64,000 bases of DNA from Hetaerina americana (Eukaryota > Arthropoda > Insecta > Odonata > Calopterygidae): contig JAKTNV010000001.1 of assembly GCA_022747635.1 (NCBI GenBank), forward strand, positions 42,794,446 to 42,858,445. Direction: 5' to 3'. Below the pieces are notes generated by a model. The model was given only the letters and a program-made list of their open reading frames with translations. It did not search any database and was not told the origin of the DNA. Of the stretch, positions 12,860 through 23,800 are shown one piece after another (positions within the stretch are counted from its first letter, which is position 1; each line of letters starts with the position of its first letter). A program made the position numbers and the translations under genes.

Positions 12860-13260
12860 AGAGGCTCATCACCGCATTAGCAATGGAAAGAGTTTTCTCT
12901 CCCGACACTGCGCTCCAGGGCTCCCGGTCCGGACTCGGCGAACTTGGCGCGGAAGAGAGGAAAAAAGGAAACTTGGATAATTTTCGTCAACTGTCAAACT
13001 TTCAACGTTTTGTCTCCGGAATTGGAAGATCTTGAGAGCCGCAAGCACTGCGTGCCTCGCCAATTCCGCTATATGGGCCCAACGTCAACTTTCCGTCAGT
13101 CAGAAATGGCGCCTCAAGTGTTGAGCTAGAGTGACGGATGAAAAAATCCAATAACTCTTTTCCCCTAACCTTATTCAGCTTCCGTTCCGACAAGGCCATG
13201 GTACTGAAAGCAATTCGAAAACGTCCCCAATAATTGCACATGTCAGCTAAGCACATTGAA
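12860..13260. other. G+C-rich block 3
   Basis: A moderately G+C-rich, non-repetitive block (GGGCTCCCGGTCCGGACTCG near 12915-12936). Short ORFs lie on both strands without family resemblance. Unlike most other blocks it is not a purine/pyrimidine tract, so it is one of the better places to look for a conserved exon or promoter, but I see no proof. Confidence 0.3.
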
Positions 13261-14535
13261 GTGACTAACGGCCTATCCCAGGAAATGCATGCTTCTCATT
13301 TCGTAGACACTCATATATCATAATTATCGCACTTGTATTTCTCGATTTAAATGCATTCCCTGACGTGACTTCACAAGTTTTGTGCAAAGTTCTTACGTTC
13401 TCGTAAACTTTCATAAAACGATGACCAACATAATTTGTTATTACTTCCTTATGCGCCCTTACATTTACGCACTATTTTAAAAACACGCTAAACTTAAAAA
13501 CTCTTTCAACTAAGCAAAAAAATGCGGACATAATGCGATCATTTAGATTTTTTTATATTAATTAAGCATTTTGTGAATCTTAGTATAGATTAAAATAAAT
13601 ATATTCATATAAATATTAAAGTATTTTTCTGAATTTTTATACATGCATCATGACAATATCTCTATTTTTCCGATATATTTCTTGCACAACACCTAGGATA
13701 AAAAATATTAATATTTTACTTTGTTATATGTAAACTAAAATTCTCATGGAAAAAATTCATGCATATTTTTTTATTTCCCCTGGAATATTTCTGATTGATT
13801 TAAATATACTCTTTGAAATGCTTTCACACATTAATTTGCCGCAAAAATTCCAACGAATCACCTTATCTGTATTCTTACTTAGTTGAAGTGCCATTAATAT
13901 ATAAGGAGATGAATAACCAGAATCAAAAAAAGAATCAATGTATCAAGAAATAATTGGTGAAGTAAGAATGTATTATACCGTTTCAGAAGTATTGCAGAAA
14001 CATTAGAAAAAGACAGATGAAGCGTACGATGGTGGTATTCAGAGTTGGTTTAGTATTTAAAAGGAAAGAAAGAATAAAATTTGCTCCGTCTTTTGAAAAT
14101 GTTTCAGTAGGATTGTGCACAATTTGAACAACATTCAGGCATTTCAACAAGGTAAAATGTTTCACTATGCTTCTCCTCATTATTACTGCATAGTTTTTCC
14201 CATCCAGAGACATAGATACTAACAGCAGTCGAAAGATAAATGGGGGTGTCGGCAATTTGTTATTGTTGAATGTTTAAAGAATAAATGTTGCATGGATGGA
14301 TCGAGTCACTGATTTAAAAATTGTTACTAAGTCTGTGAAAAACAATGTTAACGAGAGACGGGAGATAATTAAAGAGATATTTGATTAAAAATGGAGACGA
14401 GTAAGCTTGAGTGAATAAAATTTGAGGAAGTGGAGGGGAGTGACTCTGGAGCAATTTAGTTAATGCAATGGACTAGGGGAATTGTTCGCATATACTTGCA
14501 GCGAAACCTTTTTTATTTTCCTAATCGTTTTGATG
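13260..14535. other. AT-rich DNA, no gene seen
   Basis: Strongly AT-rich, particularly 13480-13850. No gene or repeat family recognised. Confidence 0.5.
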
Positions 14536-14539
14536 GTAC

Positions 14540-15135
14540 CCTAAAGAACGCCATTCCATTACAGCACTGACTCCTAGTACCTAGTAGTCGACAGTCTAGC
14601 CTAGTAGTTGCATCTAAAGTGTGTACCTTATCGACACAAACGACCACATTGACCTTTGACGAGGAATTACTTCTAGCGAAGCAGCGAGGCAAGGGTGACG
14701 CAGTCAAAAGCCTCGCCCGTGGTGCAGTGCAAGTAGCAAGTGGTGTTACTACCGTGGTGGTGGTGATGATAGGGGAAAGGGCTGGGGGGGGGCGCGAGGT
14801 GGAGTGAAGATTACCCGAGCCATTTCTCTGCATTATATGCGCTACAAAAAGGCAATTGACTCCGGACGAGCGACGACGGTTCCATTTGTCTCTAAGGGAA
14901 TAGGAACTCGGGAGAGGCACCACTCCCACCTCCTCCCCACACACACACACCTTAAGACTCATTTCCTCACCTCAATCATTTTTGACCACAAGAACTGCCC
15001 AAAAGCATGAATTGCAGTTCGAAATCCCGTTCCTTCGTTCATTACTTTGAAATCGCTGCGGGTGAGGAGGTCCGCTATTCCTTTAAAGGCCTCAGCGCGG
15101 ATTGTCCGAAGGATTAAAGGACACCCATCACGTCA
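14540..15135. other. G+C-rich block 4 with short CA repeat
   Basis: G+C-rich stretch with GGTGGTGGTGATGA-type repeats (14754-14768), a G run (14784-14792) and a short (CA)n at 14938-14950. ORFs up to 149 codons occur on opposite strands over the same bases and have no known domain. Confidence 0.35.
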
Positions 15136-16240
15136 CGTAGTCTCGCTATCGTAGGAATTCCACAAAAGTCAATTGTTTCTCCCGCTGAATTTTGGTGCAA
15201 ATTTAAATTAAATATTTCAGGATATTCTTGAATTTTCGCACCGCTAGAAATGCTCAAATGAGCATTAGACGAATAAGAATGTCAGCTAAAGCGGACTGTG
15301 CAAAGTTCATTAAATGAATCGTGTTGTGATTTCAAGAAAAACATAAGAAGATTATTTTTTGAAACATTACTCTTTGAATGGCCTCATCCAACAAATTGTA
15401 ATCCATTAACATTCGTTTATCATGGCCATCGTAGTGATAAATAGCCACGTCATCCCGGAAAATGTTCACTAATAAACTTGAAGGCCTTTAAACTTTAACA
15501 AAAATTGAAATATTAGATTCCAAAATCAATCTGAATTTATATATAAACGCTCGCTATATCAATATTATAATTGTCAGAAGGGAATAAAATTTTAATGAAA
15601 ACATCGTGACATCCCTAAGCGATTTTTTACAATGAGATGCTTCCATGATCCCTGAAATGACGCAAAACACGTGGATGACCTTGTAATACTCCATGAAGGA
15701 TCAACTAAATGCCACGCCCTTCTATTAAATATATCTGTAATTGAAATGAGTGATCCGTCAATTAATTGACATATTAAAAAAACTATATCTGATTGTTCAA
15801 GCGCGTATAATTCGGTTTAAGTACTCATTTCACTATCAAATAACAGGAGGAAAATGAGCAGCAAAAAAGTTTTTTCGATGCTAGCATAACGACAGCATGT
15901 TAAGTCAGTTTAGTTTTTATCGTACTGCGTTTACCGAATTCCGCAGTGTAGATCGGGTGTGAATGGCTCATCATCCAACTAAATTGGCTCCTGAACAATT
16001 AGCACGGAAAAAAACCTCCGAGGCTAATTCCCATAACTATCCTAAGATTACATAATTTACGTTAAGTTACACGTATTTACTACAAATGAAACAATAAAAG
16101 ACACTTCTGAACTAATGATAATTGTAGTTAAGTAATACTATTAAAAGAATATGCTCTTAATCTAACCGCGTAAGGAGATTAGAGGCAGAATACCTTATAC
16201 ATAGTAATGTATAGTTATATATTCTGTACATTCACACCCC
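15135..16240. other. AT-rich DNA, no gene seen
   Basis: No recognisable gene, RNA or repeat family. Confidence 0.5.
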
Positions 16241-16720
16241 TCATATTCTCTTAGATCTGTCCCCGTTAATCCTCTCCATGCAAGTAGAGTGCGAAGTTTT
16301 CAGAGAGAGGGAGGGAGACGGAAAGAGTGATGGAGGAGCAAAAGGTCCGCTTTTCTCCGGAAGTCGACGTCCAGCGGGGAGAAAAACTAGACAGGAGAAC
16401 GGGGAGTAGAATGGAAGCCAAGACGTGGGGGCTGCGAGGGCGGGAAGAATAAAAAAATGGAAAATCCTCACTTCCGGTTCGCGTGACGGGGTAGCGGACG
16501 CTGACGTCAGAAGGGCATTCTCATGTTTGCCAATGACGTTGGGAGAATTTGGGGCCAGGGAGCCTCACAGGTCGGTGGAGACGGGGTGGAAGAGGAAGAA
16601 GGGGTGAGAGGCGGGGAACAAAAGGGACGCATTGAATCTAGGTGAGCCGAGAAATCACTGGAGAGTGGAAGAAGTGGAGGAAGACTGTTCTGTTACTTCA
16701 TCGTCATCGATACAATAAAT
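16240..16720. other. G+C-rich block 5, purine-rich
   Basis: The + strand is purine-rich (GAGAGAGGGAGGGAGACGGA near 16300-16320; GGAAGAAGGGGTGAGAGGCG near 16590-16612). ORFs are short and on both strands. No family recognised. Confidence 0.35.
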
Positions 16721-17735
16721 GAACCGTCCCCTTTTCCGTCGAAATAATGATGACTTTTGAAAAACACTAACCAATTACCGATCGATAATATCTCAAATCA
16801 TTGGAACTCATATAAATATTCTATTGCGTAACAGAAATTCCTGTCCAAGCGAAATATTTTGGATCTCTATACGAGGGTAAACATTAAATTATGGCCTAAG
16901 GGAGAGATAATTCAAATCCTTGTCCATGGTTAGCAAGAATAAAATGGGATATACTGATATTTCAGCAGAAAAAAATCGATTAGGAAGCCCGAAAGTATCA
17001 AATATGAACCTCGAGCTTACTTGCCCTTCTTATCGTGTAACTCCTATTCCTTCCTGATTCCATAAGTACTAAGCAAAATTTCATAAATATTTTCTCAATA
17101 CTTGCAATTATTATACTTATATTACAATATTTAAAGTAAATAACATTAATTTTTGGTTAAATCTTGGTATATTGTTTTAGTTTTTAGCATCTCTGCAAAT
17201 TTTCTTGATCCCTCTAAACTATTCATTCCGTCCTAGCTCTTTGCACGGACATTTTTCTTGCTTCATTACTTGTTTCCCGTGGATCATTCTCTGTTAAACT
17301 GCAATATACATGTATGAATAGGTTGGGTAATAATAGTTGTCATAAAAATCACAATTTTACCATTTATGACTAAAACGTTACCTGCTGAATATTCCATAAA
17401 TAATTCCTAGCCTAGTTCATTACTTGACATATGTTTTTCCGCACACCCGCTGCTTATAGCTTAAGAGTAAATAGTGCAGTATAAAATTTATGAATTCAAG
17501 ATCATGTCACCAAACTAATTAGTTCTTAAATTGTTCAAGAGACAAAGGGAAATATTATTTCACTACTTACTGTTAGGGATTCTCCATAAGTATTCGGTAT
17601 AATATTTAATTTTTCCTACACATAATAACACAGTGAGCATTTTAATTTCCCTCAACAGGACTAAAATATAGCTAATAGTTAAAAATAAAGTTGCTGAAAA
17701 TTGAATTCTTGTTAAAAATATATAATTTAACATTA
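16720..17735. other. AT-rich DNA, no gene seen
   Basis: No recognisable gene, RNA or repeat family on either strand. Confidence 0.5.
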
Positions 17736-17738
17736 ATG

Positions 17739-17985
17739 TTGGCAAGGTGGTCCTGTGAGTAAAGCGCAGGGCTACTGACCGGAGGATCCGATTACGATTC
17801 CTTTTGACGGCCCTGGGCCCATTCACTTCACCCATACAGTGTGATTTTTCGGACACCAGGCCTCCCTGGGAAACCACAGACGGCACAGGGAATGGAACCT
17901 GATATGTGAATTCCACACGCCGTTCGGCTTAGTACTAGGTAACTCCTTACGTATCAAACCGGCCTTCGGATTGATAACTGTAGCT
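17739..17985 (+). repeat. tRNA-derived SINE, most complete copy
   Basis: Short interspersed element of about 245 bp. Its 5' part resembles a tRNA with internal polymerase III promoter boxes: box A-like TGGTCCTGTGAGTAAAGCG at 17748 and box B-like GATTACGATTCC at 17790-17801. A family-specific body follows: TGTGATTTTTCGGACACC (near 17840-17857), CCTGGGAAACCA (near 17865-17876), then TTCCACACGCCGTTCGGCTT (near 17909-17928) and AGTACTAGGT. The body is shared with 31.07 and 58.15 kb and the head with 11.9 kb. SINEs encode no protein and depend on a LINE for movement. The tail near 17970-17985 is not a clear poly-A. Confidence 0.75.
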
Positions 17986-18199
17986 TTTATAGGTAGTGAT
18001 AAATAGGTATAATATATAACAAATTGTTAGCAGTCTGACATAATTTTACAAGCGTATATACATGTTAAAATGTATGCCAATAAATCGTAAGCTTCTTAGC
18101 GTCCCTTTAAACTTCTGACCATAAATTACTCTTAATAATTGTCGCTATGGCATGTTCCCTAAATTTCAAAAGAATTAAATACGATGCGTGCGGAAGGCC

Positions 18200-19060
18200 G
18201 CTGCCAAAGTGGAACGTGAAACATCAGCGGCATGAAAAGGAAAGGAATACCAAGAAGCACTTAAAAAAAAGTTAATATTTTATGTGAAAGGAACTGTCAA
18301 AACAACGTTGGAAAATTCTCAAAAGTTATTAATAGAATTTGCAGACGAACAATAGGAATCAAACTAAGATATATGTCAAAAATGAATGTATTACAGTAAA
18401 GATTAACAGTATAATAGAGACAATAAGAAAACTGGTTGATTTGAGTTCTAATTTATGAAGAGGAAAGTACAGAAAATTACGAAAATATCGCTCGACAAAA
18501 TCATTAAAGGAAAGGAAATGTAGATGAAAAAGCAGAAAAATTATATGGAGGTATTTTAGATACTATAAAAGTTTGTTCAGTAAGCACATTTTCAGAGTCC
18601 TTAGGAGGTAGATATATGTTATTTAATCATACCAAATATAAATTGTAGGGCAGTAATTCAACAATAAAAAGAAATTGAATGGTAAGGGTTCGTGAGAAAG
18701 TTTGGAAATAATGCGTGGAAAAACTTCATGACGGAGAGCTTAAGGCAGAATAAAAGGAGAATGTGATGTGAATGAGAAAATCTGTGGACCAGAAGTACTA
18801 GGTAGCCAGATAAAAAAAGACTACGAGAAATGAAGTTAAAAGTACAAATGGAATAAATAAATTCCCACCGGATTACTAGAAGTTGCTGGCTAAAATGGAA
18901 AGAGGAAAAATTTAGGACTTATTTGCAATATTCATGAGGAAAGAGTTAAACCAGAAAACTTTATTTATTCATAGGTATTTCTATCCCGAAAAAGGTAATC
19001 CAGGAGTTTATAAGGACTCAGTGAGCGTAAATTTAAATTAGTAATAGTGACATAATCGCC
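18200..19060 (+). mobile_element. LINE family B relic, pre-RT and RT start
   Basis: Plus-strand, heavily decayed. Near 18795-18960 the sequence reads GPEVLGSQIKKDYEK, then IPTGLLEVAG and ERVKPENFIYS across frames. This matches the usual entry into LINE reverse transcriptase (GPE..., ...GxDGIPAELLK, ...WPE.F..S...PIPKK; the last as SRKR/PEKGNPG near 18975-19010). It stops at about 19060. Its 3' partner is not seen on this strand; the next sequence is a minus-strand relic of similar type. Confidence 0.6.
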
Positions 19061-19199
19061 AATTTAATGGAAAACAACCTAATACTTTCATAATACTACT
19101 TTCGTGATGTTCAATTTAGGAAGGGTGGGTGAACGCCAGTGTAAATTGTAGACTGAGATATTCAAAGATAGCATCTTATGCCCATCTCCAAAATGCCAC

Positions 19200-21330
19200 T
19201 TGCCAATCACCAGTATTTCATTTTTAAGATTGATTTACTACAGCCCTCTATTCAGCGTTAATTCACTCTCCCCTTGATAGCTTTTCTGTTTACATCCTTC
19301 TTAATTTTCACTATGCACGCATCTCTTAGTCTTTCTAGCGGGATCTTCTCTCAATTTCCCCTCCTTTTATTTGTCTAACTAACCCATTTTACCTTAATGT
19401 GTGTCTAATTCATCTAGTTCTTCTTTCCTGTAGGGTTCTCCGTATGGTCCTTTCCTCTTTTTTTCTCTTCTATGTACTTCCTCGTTCTTCATGTGGTCTC
19501 TACATTTAAGATTCAACATTCTCCTGTAGCGCCATGTCTTAAAGACTTCTAGTCTTCTCCGGATCACTTTTTCAATAATCCATATGCCTGATGGGTAGAG
19601 AACCATGCTCCATACGAACCTTTTTACAAAATTCTTCCTTTTTTTCAAGTTACCTTCATGAAAACCTTCTTAGCTTGATTACGGCCGAAGTTCTACCATC
19701 CCAAGTTAAGCTATTGCCCAGGTACCTGAGGAATTTCAGTGTCTCTGATATTTCCTATTCGAATTGTGACATCTGCCTTAGGCTTCTCTCTTCCCACACA
19801 AGGATTGTAGTTCTCTTCTACAGTAGTTCATGCTCATGTTACATTCCCGAAGTGAAAGTCCCATGGCATTCAAAGTTGCTTAAAGGTCGTCTTGCGTTTC
19901 CTCAGCTACTGCGAAGCCATCTGCCTACTGAAGAACGTCAATTTCTTCGATAAGTACCAAGACTCCCAATTCTTGTACTTCTTTTATTAGCTCTTCTACA
20001 TAAAAGTTGATCAGAGCTTGCGATAGGCTGCATACTCGCCCTTTGTCCATTTTGGCTTCAATTTTCCTTTCGTATTCCATTTCCAAGAGTGTGGCCTGAT
20101 TCTTGATTTGAGTATTTTTCTGCAGTTGTAGTCAATTCTAAATGCTTTTAAAATATTGTTCCATTAGACGTTGTCGAAGACGTTCTCCATGTCTAAGAAT
20201 GTCACTCATAATGGATTATTTATGTGTGATATTTTTTGGCCAATTTCCTCAAGCAATATACTGCCTCCCTTGATCACCGGTTTGTCCTGAGCCCAAATTG
20301 GTTTTCTTTGAGTCTTCCTCTATCTTTAATTCTAATTTCCGCTAGTTAATTCAGACATGGATTTCCAATGGTCATCCGGCTCAAAGTTCTGTGTTCTTTG
20401 CATGTATCTTTTTCTTGGTTTCTTCTGCATTACAATCGCCACACTATTCTCAAAGTCTTCCGATAGTGTTTTACTATTTTAGCTATCTTGGATTATTTCA
20501 AAGAGAGTGTATCCTTCGCTACAACCTTGAGTGTCTTGATTGTTCTTCCGTTTATTTTTTCAACTCCTTGTGCTTTGTTTTTCAGATCTTTCACAGTTCT
20601 GCCGAATTCGTTTATCACTATCTGCGGGCACCGTTTTTTTCTTCTATCACGATTTATAATTGAATTGAGTCGCCTTTTCATGGTTTGAGCCCTTGGTTGG
20701 GTATTTTATGTATTCATGCTAATCCTTCCAAATATATCTTCATCTTCTTATAGTATCTCTCCATTGCATCTCAGACGATTTGAGTTTTTTTCTTTCTCCA
20801 AATCATCTCGTCACCAGTTTATAAGCAGTTTCGCTGTTTCCCTCCTTTATGTTGAAATTTATCGCCTCGCAACAGGTTTCTAACCACTCTTTCTTTGCCT
20901 TCTTGCTCCCTCGTAAGACTTAGTTCATATAAAGGGTTTCTTCAGCCTCTTTTCTTTAATAATGGTTTTTTTTTTGTCTCCATTGGTTTTTTTTATTTGG
21001 GCCTTTATCCATGGCCGGTTAGATTTTTCTGCCTCACCCGCGAGTTACTAATCTGCTACTTCTGTTATCATTTTCTTTATTTCATTCCATCGCCCTTGTG
21101 TGCTTATCTCATTTATTTCTTTTATTTTTCTGTCAATGGTCGTGGTGAGCTTTTCTCTTGTTTGTTTTTCCCCGGTATCCATGAATATTAATAAAAAAAA
21201 CTATTTAATTCAATAACAATGTCTTACTTAAGTATTCTTCCGCTTTCCTGGTAAATATTCTCCGGTAGATCATTCTTATTGTAATCTTCAAAGCATGGAT
21301 CTTTGGACAAAATTTTCTATTCTTCTCGCT
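19200..21330 (-). mobile_element. LINE family B relic, minus strand
   Basis: A second, different non-LTR element. From right to left (its 5' to 3') it shows GVEKINGRTIKTLKVVAKD (about 20505-20565), GQKISHINNPL then FLDMENVFDNV (about 20165-20250, the palm motif with the first catalytic Asp), and the C-terminal KRFVWSMVLYPSGIW ... RRRLEVFKTWRYRRMLNLK (about 19500-19625). Frames are interrupted by many stops. The element is related to family A but clearly diverged (compare RRRLEAFEMWVWRRMVKVK in A). No (TAA)n tail is visible, and both ends are approximate. Confidence 0.75.
19394..19648 (-). pseudogene. LINE B C-terminal RT remnant (84 codons open)
   Basis: The longest open piece of the LINE B copy. 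Residues about 3-22 (KRKNFVKRFVWSMVLYPSGI) and 29-48 (IRRRLEVFKTWRYRRMLNLK) align in order with the C-terminal region after the reverse-transcriptase domain in many insect LINEs (KTLIWSVxxYGxExW ... RRLEAFEMWxWRRM). It ends at a stop and has no start of its own, so it is a fragment rather than a gene. Confidence 0.7.
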
Positions 21331-22935
21331 TATCTCAGCCTTATTTGGTATAGAGAGAATTATATATTCTTCTAAAAGACCGTTATTATGTCTCCTGACA
21401 TACAGATATCCTATATTATGATGTATCTAAATCGGTGCCCTAATCTATTTCCTGAATTTATTATTGGTTTAGCGGATAGTATTCCGATCCCTGGTGTTTT
21501 CATTGCCCGTCATTCATTCACTGCAGCGTGGGATTCAGATGCGAGAATGTATTATCTTCTGTAAGTGGAAGGAGGTAGAGTAAAAATTAGTGCTCCAATT
21601 TATGAATCGGACTATTCTGGTAAATAGGGCTTCATTATTGTCACATCTGTTTGTATAAAGCTTAAAGAACCATTCAATAAATCTAAGTAATTACGTTAAA
21701 TTATGCCTTTGCAATGTTTTACTCTACGTTAAACTTTATTTAGCTTCAATTTAACTGCCACTTTAATATTTTACATGAAAAAGCATTTCATCTTCTCTTT
21801 CGTTGTCTCTTGCTTTCCACTGACATTTACTTCCACCAGGTTAACACTTTGTTAATGAACTGAAATGGATCCCTTATCTATCTATATCGATCACGGAGAA
21901 TGTACTTTTCCTACTCCGTTTGTACTGATATTCTTGCAATTATTAAATGCTCGTCACTAATTATTGTCACTGTACGACACCTATTAGAAAAAGCAACATA
22001 AGGCATATGGACAAACCAAGATTCTCGTTTCATTGACCCAAATCTTGGCTACAGGTATGTTTCCTTATTTGGTTTGAGCAATTTGATTGAAGTAAACCTT
22101 TGCTACGTAAAATAAAATAACTAAAGTTATAAAAGCTAGATTTATGACTAGAGATTGCTAAACGAGCAACGGCTACTTATTAAAGGAACCCGAGGTATTT
22201 AATAATGCCCACTGCATCAGGCATTTCGTTAAGCATAGTAGTGTGAATAGTATTCAGCTAAGAATATCCAGAGGAATTAAACCGATTTAACTTTAAAGAA
22301 TATTGTTAATATTCAAATGCAAACCCGATTTGCTTACCAATCTGTTGCCTGGGTAATATGCTTTTGATATTTATAAAATAATAAAAATGACTAATTTTTC
22401 AACTTTGCCAGATTAGTAACATCAACAAAATTCAACGTATTTAAATACTCAATAGTTTTCCTTTGAGTAGGTATAACAACAGGAAATGAGGTCTCATGGT
22501 AATTAGAAATCATAAAACTTACGGTATTCCTACGTCTTCTCATACTTATAATTAACCAGCCCGACTGTTGTTGAAGGAATTTCACTGGAAAAGAAAATTG
22601 TGAAATGAAGACATGATGAGGTATATGAAATATATTGAGCTGTTTATATTCAATAAGAATCAGAAAAACTTAATGCAATCGACTTGTAAACATATCGTTA
22701 CGCAAGACTTAAAAATTCCGACGTTTGACGATTGAATTTCACTAACGTTCGTGTAAATAACCCTACTTTTATGAGCCGGCCTAAAGCATAATAATAAGGT
22801 ATCTTAACTCATGCTCAAAATACTTTATGACAATATGATTATGGGCATAATCATCCCTTTTACTCTAAACTATCTACTCCTATATAGAAAGGCTTGACTC
22901 CAAACCTCAATGATCGTATGGAACAATATGTAATT
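21330..22935. other. AT-rich DNA, no gene seen
   Basis: No recognisable gene, RNA or repeat family. Confidence 0.5.
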
Positions 22936-22939
22936 TTTC

Positions 22940-23250
22940 AGCAAAATAGCCTCAGGTTTAAGGTTCTTGACTTTGAAGTCAAATGTTGAAACCTCATCAA
23001 AAAAGGTAATTCAAAACTTCTCCATTTTAGAATCAAATTATGAAATTCAAAACTTCTCGAAAGGTGGAAAGCAATGGCCTTTAAGAGCACATGTACACAC
23101 TCGCGGTAAAAGCAACCTTTCCGAAATGCTAACGGGTGCGTATCCAAAAACAAACTTTCGACACCCACGACTAAGATGTGGGAATGATGATGTGAGAGTC
23201 GGAAGGTCGGGAGGTTATTGGCCCCGAGTAGGATGGGACTGAATCTCAAA
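22940..23250 (+). repeat. Possible tRNA-derived SINE relic
   Basis: ATAGCCTCAGGTTTAAGG (22946-22963) resembles a tRNA D-arm/box A. TTGACTTTGAAGTCAA (22967-22982) can form an anticodon-arm-like hairpin, and GTTGAAACCTC (22985-22995) resembles box B. A real tRNA gene is not supported because there is no pairing acceptor stem. The following 250 bases are moderately G+C-rich and do not match the 17.7-kb SINE body, so this would be a different family. Confidence 0.45.
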
Positions 23251-23329
23251 TCATATATATCCGATGAGTCTCAAAAGAATCATCCTCCTATTACAAACGG
23301 GAAATTTGGTTAAATTTCAGGAAAAGTCA

Positions 23330-23800
23330 CTCCCGACCGGGCAAAGAGAGAGAATATCAGCGCGTGTGAGGTTAAATTCAAGAATTTTGATTAAAGAGAA
23401 TCTTGAAGGGAGTATGAGTGAGGAGAGGGGGTGAGAGAGTTTGACAGTGAGAGCGCTTGAGGAGGAATGTTCTCAGGGGTCCTGATATTTCCTCGATCGA
23501 CGAAATGAGCAAAATGGGATGCCAAAAAGAGCCCATGGCGAATGCGATGAACTGGAAGGAGATTATATTTTATCGTATTTTCTACTGCAGGGAGTATCGT
23601 CAGGAAGAGACGATGACCATATGCGGTGGAATGAGGTATGAGATGAGCGCGGGGGAGGAGAAAGGAGAACAACCTGAAGCGGTGGAGCAACCTCGGTCGG
23701 GAGGGAGAATGGGAGACAGAGTCAAATACGACAACGGAGAGATAGCAGAATTTAGGGAAGGAGTGAAAAACGGGCGAAGAGGGACATAAAGGAATACGCG
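23330..23800. other. G+C-rich block 6, purine-rich
   Basis: Purine-rich + strand (GAGTGAGGAGAGGGGGTGAG near 23414-23434 and similar to 23790). Open frames of about 100 codons exist on both strands but have no domain resemblance. Confidence 0.35.

Noticed and set aside
18200..21330. Opposed LINE B relics considered as one twin-primed insertion
   Set aside because: The plus-strand piece lies beyond the 3' end of the minus-strand piece, the wrong side for a 5' inversion; two separate insertions are simpler.
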